Positions 5,404-5,859 of a DNA stretch of 5,859 nt are shown in pieces. The notes under the pieces are model-generated. The model was not told the DNA's origin. It was given only the letters and a program-made list of their open reading frames with translations, and ran no database searches. Source of the DNA: Bog-1181 sp964565765 (GTDB taxonomy: Bacteria > Oederibacteriota > PGYV01 > Palsa-1178). The DNA lies in contig CAZMGF010000083.1 in NCBI GenBank assembly GCA_964565765.1, positions 1 through 5,859 of the forward strand. Reading direction: 5' to 3'. Position 1 is the stretch's first letter. Every line of letters starts with the position of its first letter. Position numbers and translations under genes: made by a program.

Positions 5404-5425
5404 TCCATGTGTTGCATAGATTTTT
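5399..5425. terminator. terminator-like hairpin, possibly bidirectional
   Basis: AAAAATC (5399-5405) pairs with GATTTTT (5419-5425). After one mismatch, ATG pairs with CAT around a 5-nt loop. The plus strand ends in TTTTT, and the minus strand also ends in TTTTT, so it could act in either direction. The stem is AT-rich, so termination strength is doubtful. The left A-run can alternatively pair with TTTTTG at 5301-5306. Confidence 0.4.
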
Positions 5426-5550
5426 ATGATAATGCTCCAGAGACGCTTCAGGGGCGTTCGCAATATCCCTTTCACATGAATGTTTCAGGGATGTAATTAT
5501 TATGCTCCTGCGCCTCAAGCCCTGCCTTTATCCATTCCGCTTTGCTCCAT

Positions 5551-5583
5551 GGACCGTCAGGTCCCGACCCCATTAAAATGGGG
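5551..5583. repeat. two adjacent hairpins, GGACC/GGTCC and CCCCATT/AATGGGG
   Basis: GGACC (5551-5555) pairs with GGTCC (5560-5564) across GTCA. Three bases later CCCCATT (5568-5574) pairs with AATGGGG (5577-5583), and a GGGGCCCC palindrome follows at 5580-5587. TGCCTTT (5523-5529) and AAAGGCA (5611-5617) can pair around the whole group, giving a branched fold. Confidence 0.5.
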
Positions 5584-5617
5584 CCCCGGCCACTAACGCA
5601 ATAACAGAACAAAGGCA

Positions 5618-5649
5618 AGAGCGGCCGGAGAATCAAGGGCGGCCGCTCT
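5618..5649. repeat. GC-rich inverted repeat AGAGCGGCC/GGCCGCTCT
   Basis: Perfect 9-bp arms at 5618-5626 and 5641-5649 enclose a 14-nt loop. The right arm forms part of a GCGGCCGC palindrome (5639-5646). No T-run follows. This is the most GC-rich stem of the array near the right end. Confidence 0.55.
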
Positions 5650-5677
5650 ACATCCAGGGTTCATATTTTTCGGGGCG

Positions 5678-5731
5678 TTTTTTGAGTACAAAAAAAGCTC
5701 CTTGAATACAACAAGGGGCGCCATGCCCCTT
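5678..5731. repeat. three consecutive stem-loops
   Basis: TTTTTTG (5678-5684) pairs with CAAAAAA (5689-5695) across AGTA. CCTTG (5700-5704) pairs with CAAGG (5712-5716). AAGGGGC (5713-5719) pairs with GCCCCTT (5725-5731) across a 5-nt loop. The last two share bases 5713-5716, so they are mutually exclusive, as in switch-like or origin structures. Confidence 0.5.
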
Positions 5732-5743
5732 ACAATCCCCTGG

Positions 5744-5767
5744 CCAAAGGGTATATAAACCCTTTGG
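5744..5767. repeat. 9-bp hairpin CCAAAGGGT/ACCCTTTGG
   Basis: Perfect 9-bp arms (5744-5752, 5759-5767) with a 6-nt AT loop are followed, after a short gap, by a T-rich stretch (5772-5782). It could be a weak terminator on the plus strand or the last element of the hairpin array. CCCTTTTG just downstream (5771-5778) offers an alternative partner for the left arm. Confidence 0.5.
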
Positions 5768-5859
5768 AATCCCTTTTGCTTTTCAGGCCTCTTTATATTT
5801 TTGTTGTAAATGATGTTTAAGGCACAGCCAGGTAATAAATTTTCACATCAATAAAAATC

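Larger units (their letters stand above)
5271..5425 (+). ncRNA. candidate structured small RNA (about 155 nt)
   Basis: This segment is bounded by the promoter-like sequence at 5236-5264 and the terminator-like hairpin ending in TTTTT at 5425. Successive stems are GAAAAAC (5269-5275) with GTTTTTC (5282-5288); GCAC (5313-5316) with GTGC (5336-5339) enclosing CGCGGA (5319-5324) with TCCGCG (5328-5333); and GGGGG (5346-5350) with CCCCC (5355-5359). TACGCTTT is repeated at 5360-5367 and 5372-5379. I recognise no known RNA family. It could be a regulatory or antisense RNA, a structured repeat, or simply cruciform-forming DNA. Expression is inferred. Confidence 0.35.
4848..5859. other. gene-free, stem-loop-rich region (about 1 kb)
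   Basis: No open frame here has a credible start, Shine-Dalgarno sequence or recognisable protein. The frames over 5085-5518 run across hairpins on both strands and give low-complexity products. The region instead holds at least 15 inverted repeats, one large fold-back (4951-5050), probable terminators (4884-4907, 5182-5202, 5399-5425) and a promoter-like sequence (5236-5264), each listed separately. Between 5051 and 5181 I see only the direct repeat ATGTAGT (5076-5082, 5091-5097). Between 5426 and 5550 there is one weak stem (ATCCCT 5465-5470 with AGGGAT 5487-5492). Bases 5783-5859 are AT-rich and otherwise featureless. Confidence 0.75.

Noticed and set aside
5085..5417. 110-codon open frame on the minus strand
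   Set aside because: It spans the same hairpins and terminator in reverse. The similarity of its product to the plus-strand frame near the terminator is explained by the palindrome. No Shine-Dalgarno sequence or known domain is seen.
5176..5496. 106-codon open frame on the plus strand
   Set aside because: It would start at a TTG just before the terminator hairpin, has no Shine-Dalgarno sequence, runs through several GC-rich hairpins and gives a low-complexity product with no recognisable domain.
5500..5670. tRNA or rRNA fragment
   Set aside because: GC-rich stems suggested a tRNA, but there is no T-loop GGTTCRA motif in the right context, no anticodon arm and no CCA end.

Overview
The window reads as one five-gene, plus-strand operon from a bacterial mobile or extrachromosomal element (plasmid or integrative conjugative element), flanked by gene-free, palindrome-rich DNA. 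The host cannot be named. The Shine-Dalgarno sequences are strong (AAAGGAG, AAAGGGGG). Base composition looks moderately AT-rich, and AGG/AGA for Arg and ATA for Ile are common. That argues against an enterobacterial-type host and is compatible with many poorly sampled bacterial groups.

Layout: bases 1-260 are a leader. Its first part (4-129) holds four copies of the hexamer ATAGCC in both orientations, including a perfect 12-bp palindrome, and is a candidate centromere or origin site. Its second part (182-242) holds a near-consensus sigma70-type promoter, with two near-identical 25-bp direct repeats covering the spacer, the -10 box and the start region. Each repeat ends in a TTGNATAATTCAA palindrome, which looks like an operator.

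Bases 261-4847 encode, in order: a 62-aa ribbon-helix-helix regulator; a ParA partition ATPase; a ParB-like centromere-binding protein; a VirD4/TraG-type conjugative coupling ATPase with membrane segments; and a replication-relaxation-like protein with a winged helix and a PD-(D/E)xK-like core. Junctions are tight: 8-nt overlap, 3-nt gap, 4-nt ATGA overlap and 6-nt gap. The genes are therefore probably co-transcribed and partly translationally coupled. Maintenance (RHH, ParA, ParB) and transfer (coupling protein, possible DNA-processing protein) share one transcript. No classical relaxase, VirB4, other type IV secretion gene or recognisable replication initiator is present in the window.

Bases 4848-5859 (about 1 kb) have no credible gene but many stem-loops: a probable operon terminator, a 100-bp fold-back with 35 paired bases and a one-sided 6-nt bulge, a strong orphan terminator, and a sigma70-like promoter (TTGATA-17-TATAAT) followed by about 155 nt of structured sequence ending in a terminator-like hairpin (a candidate small RNA). 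Near the end, seven further stem-loops lie in about 220 bp. If the window is a complete circle, this region joins bases 1-260 to make one roughly 1.27-kb control region that could hold the replication and transfer origins. Circularity cannot be shown from the sequence given.
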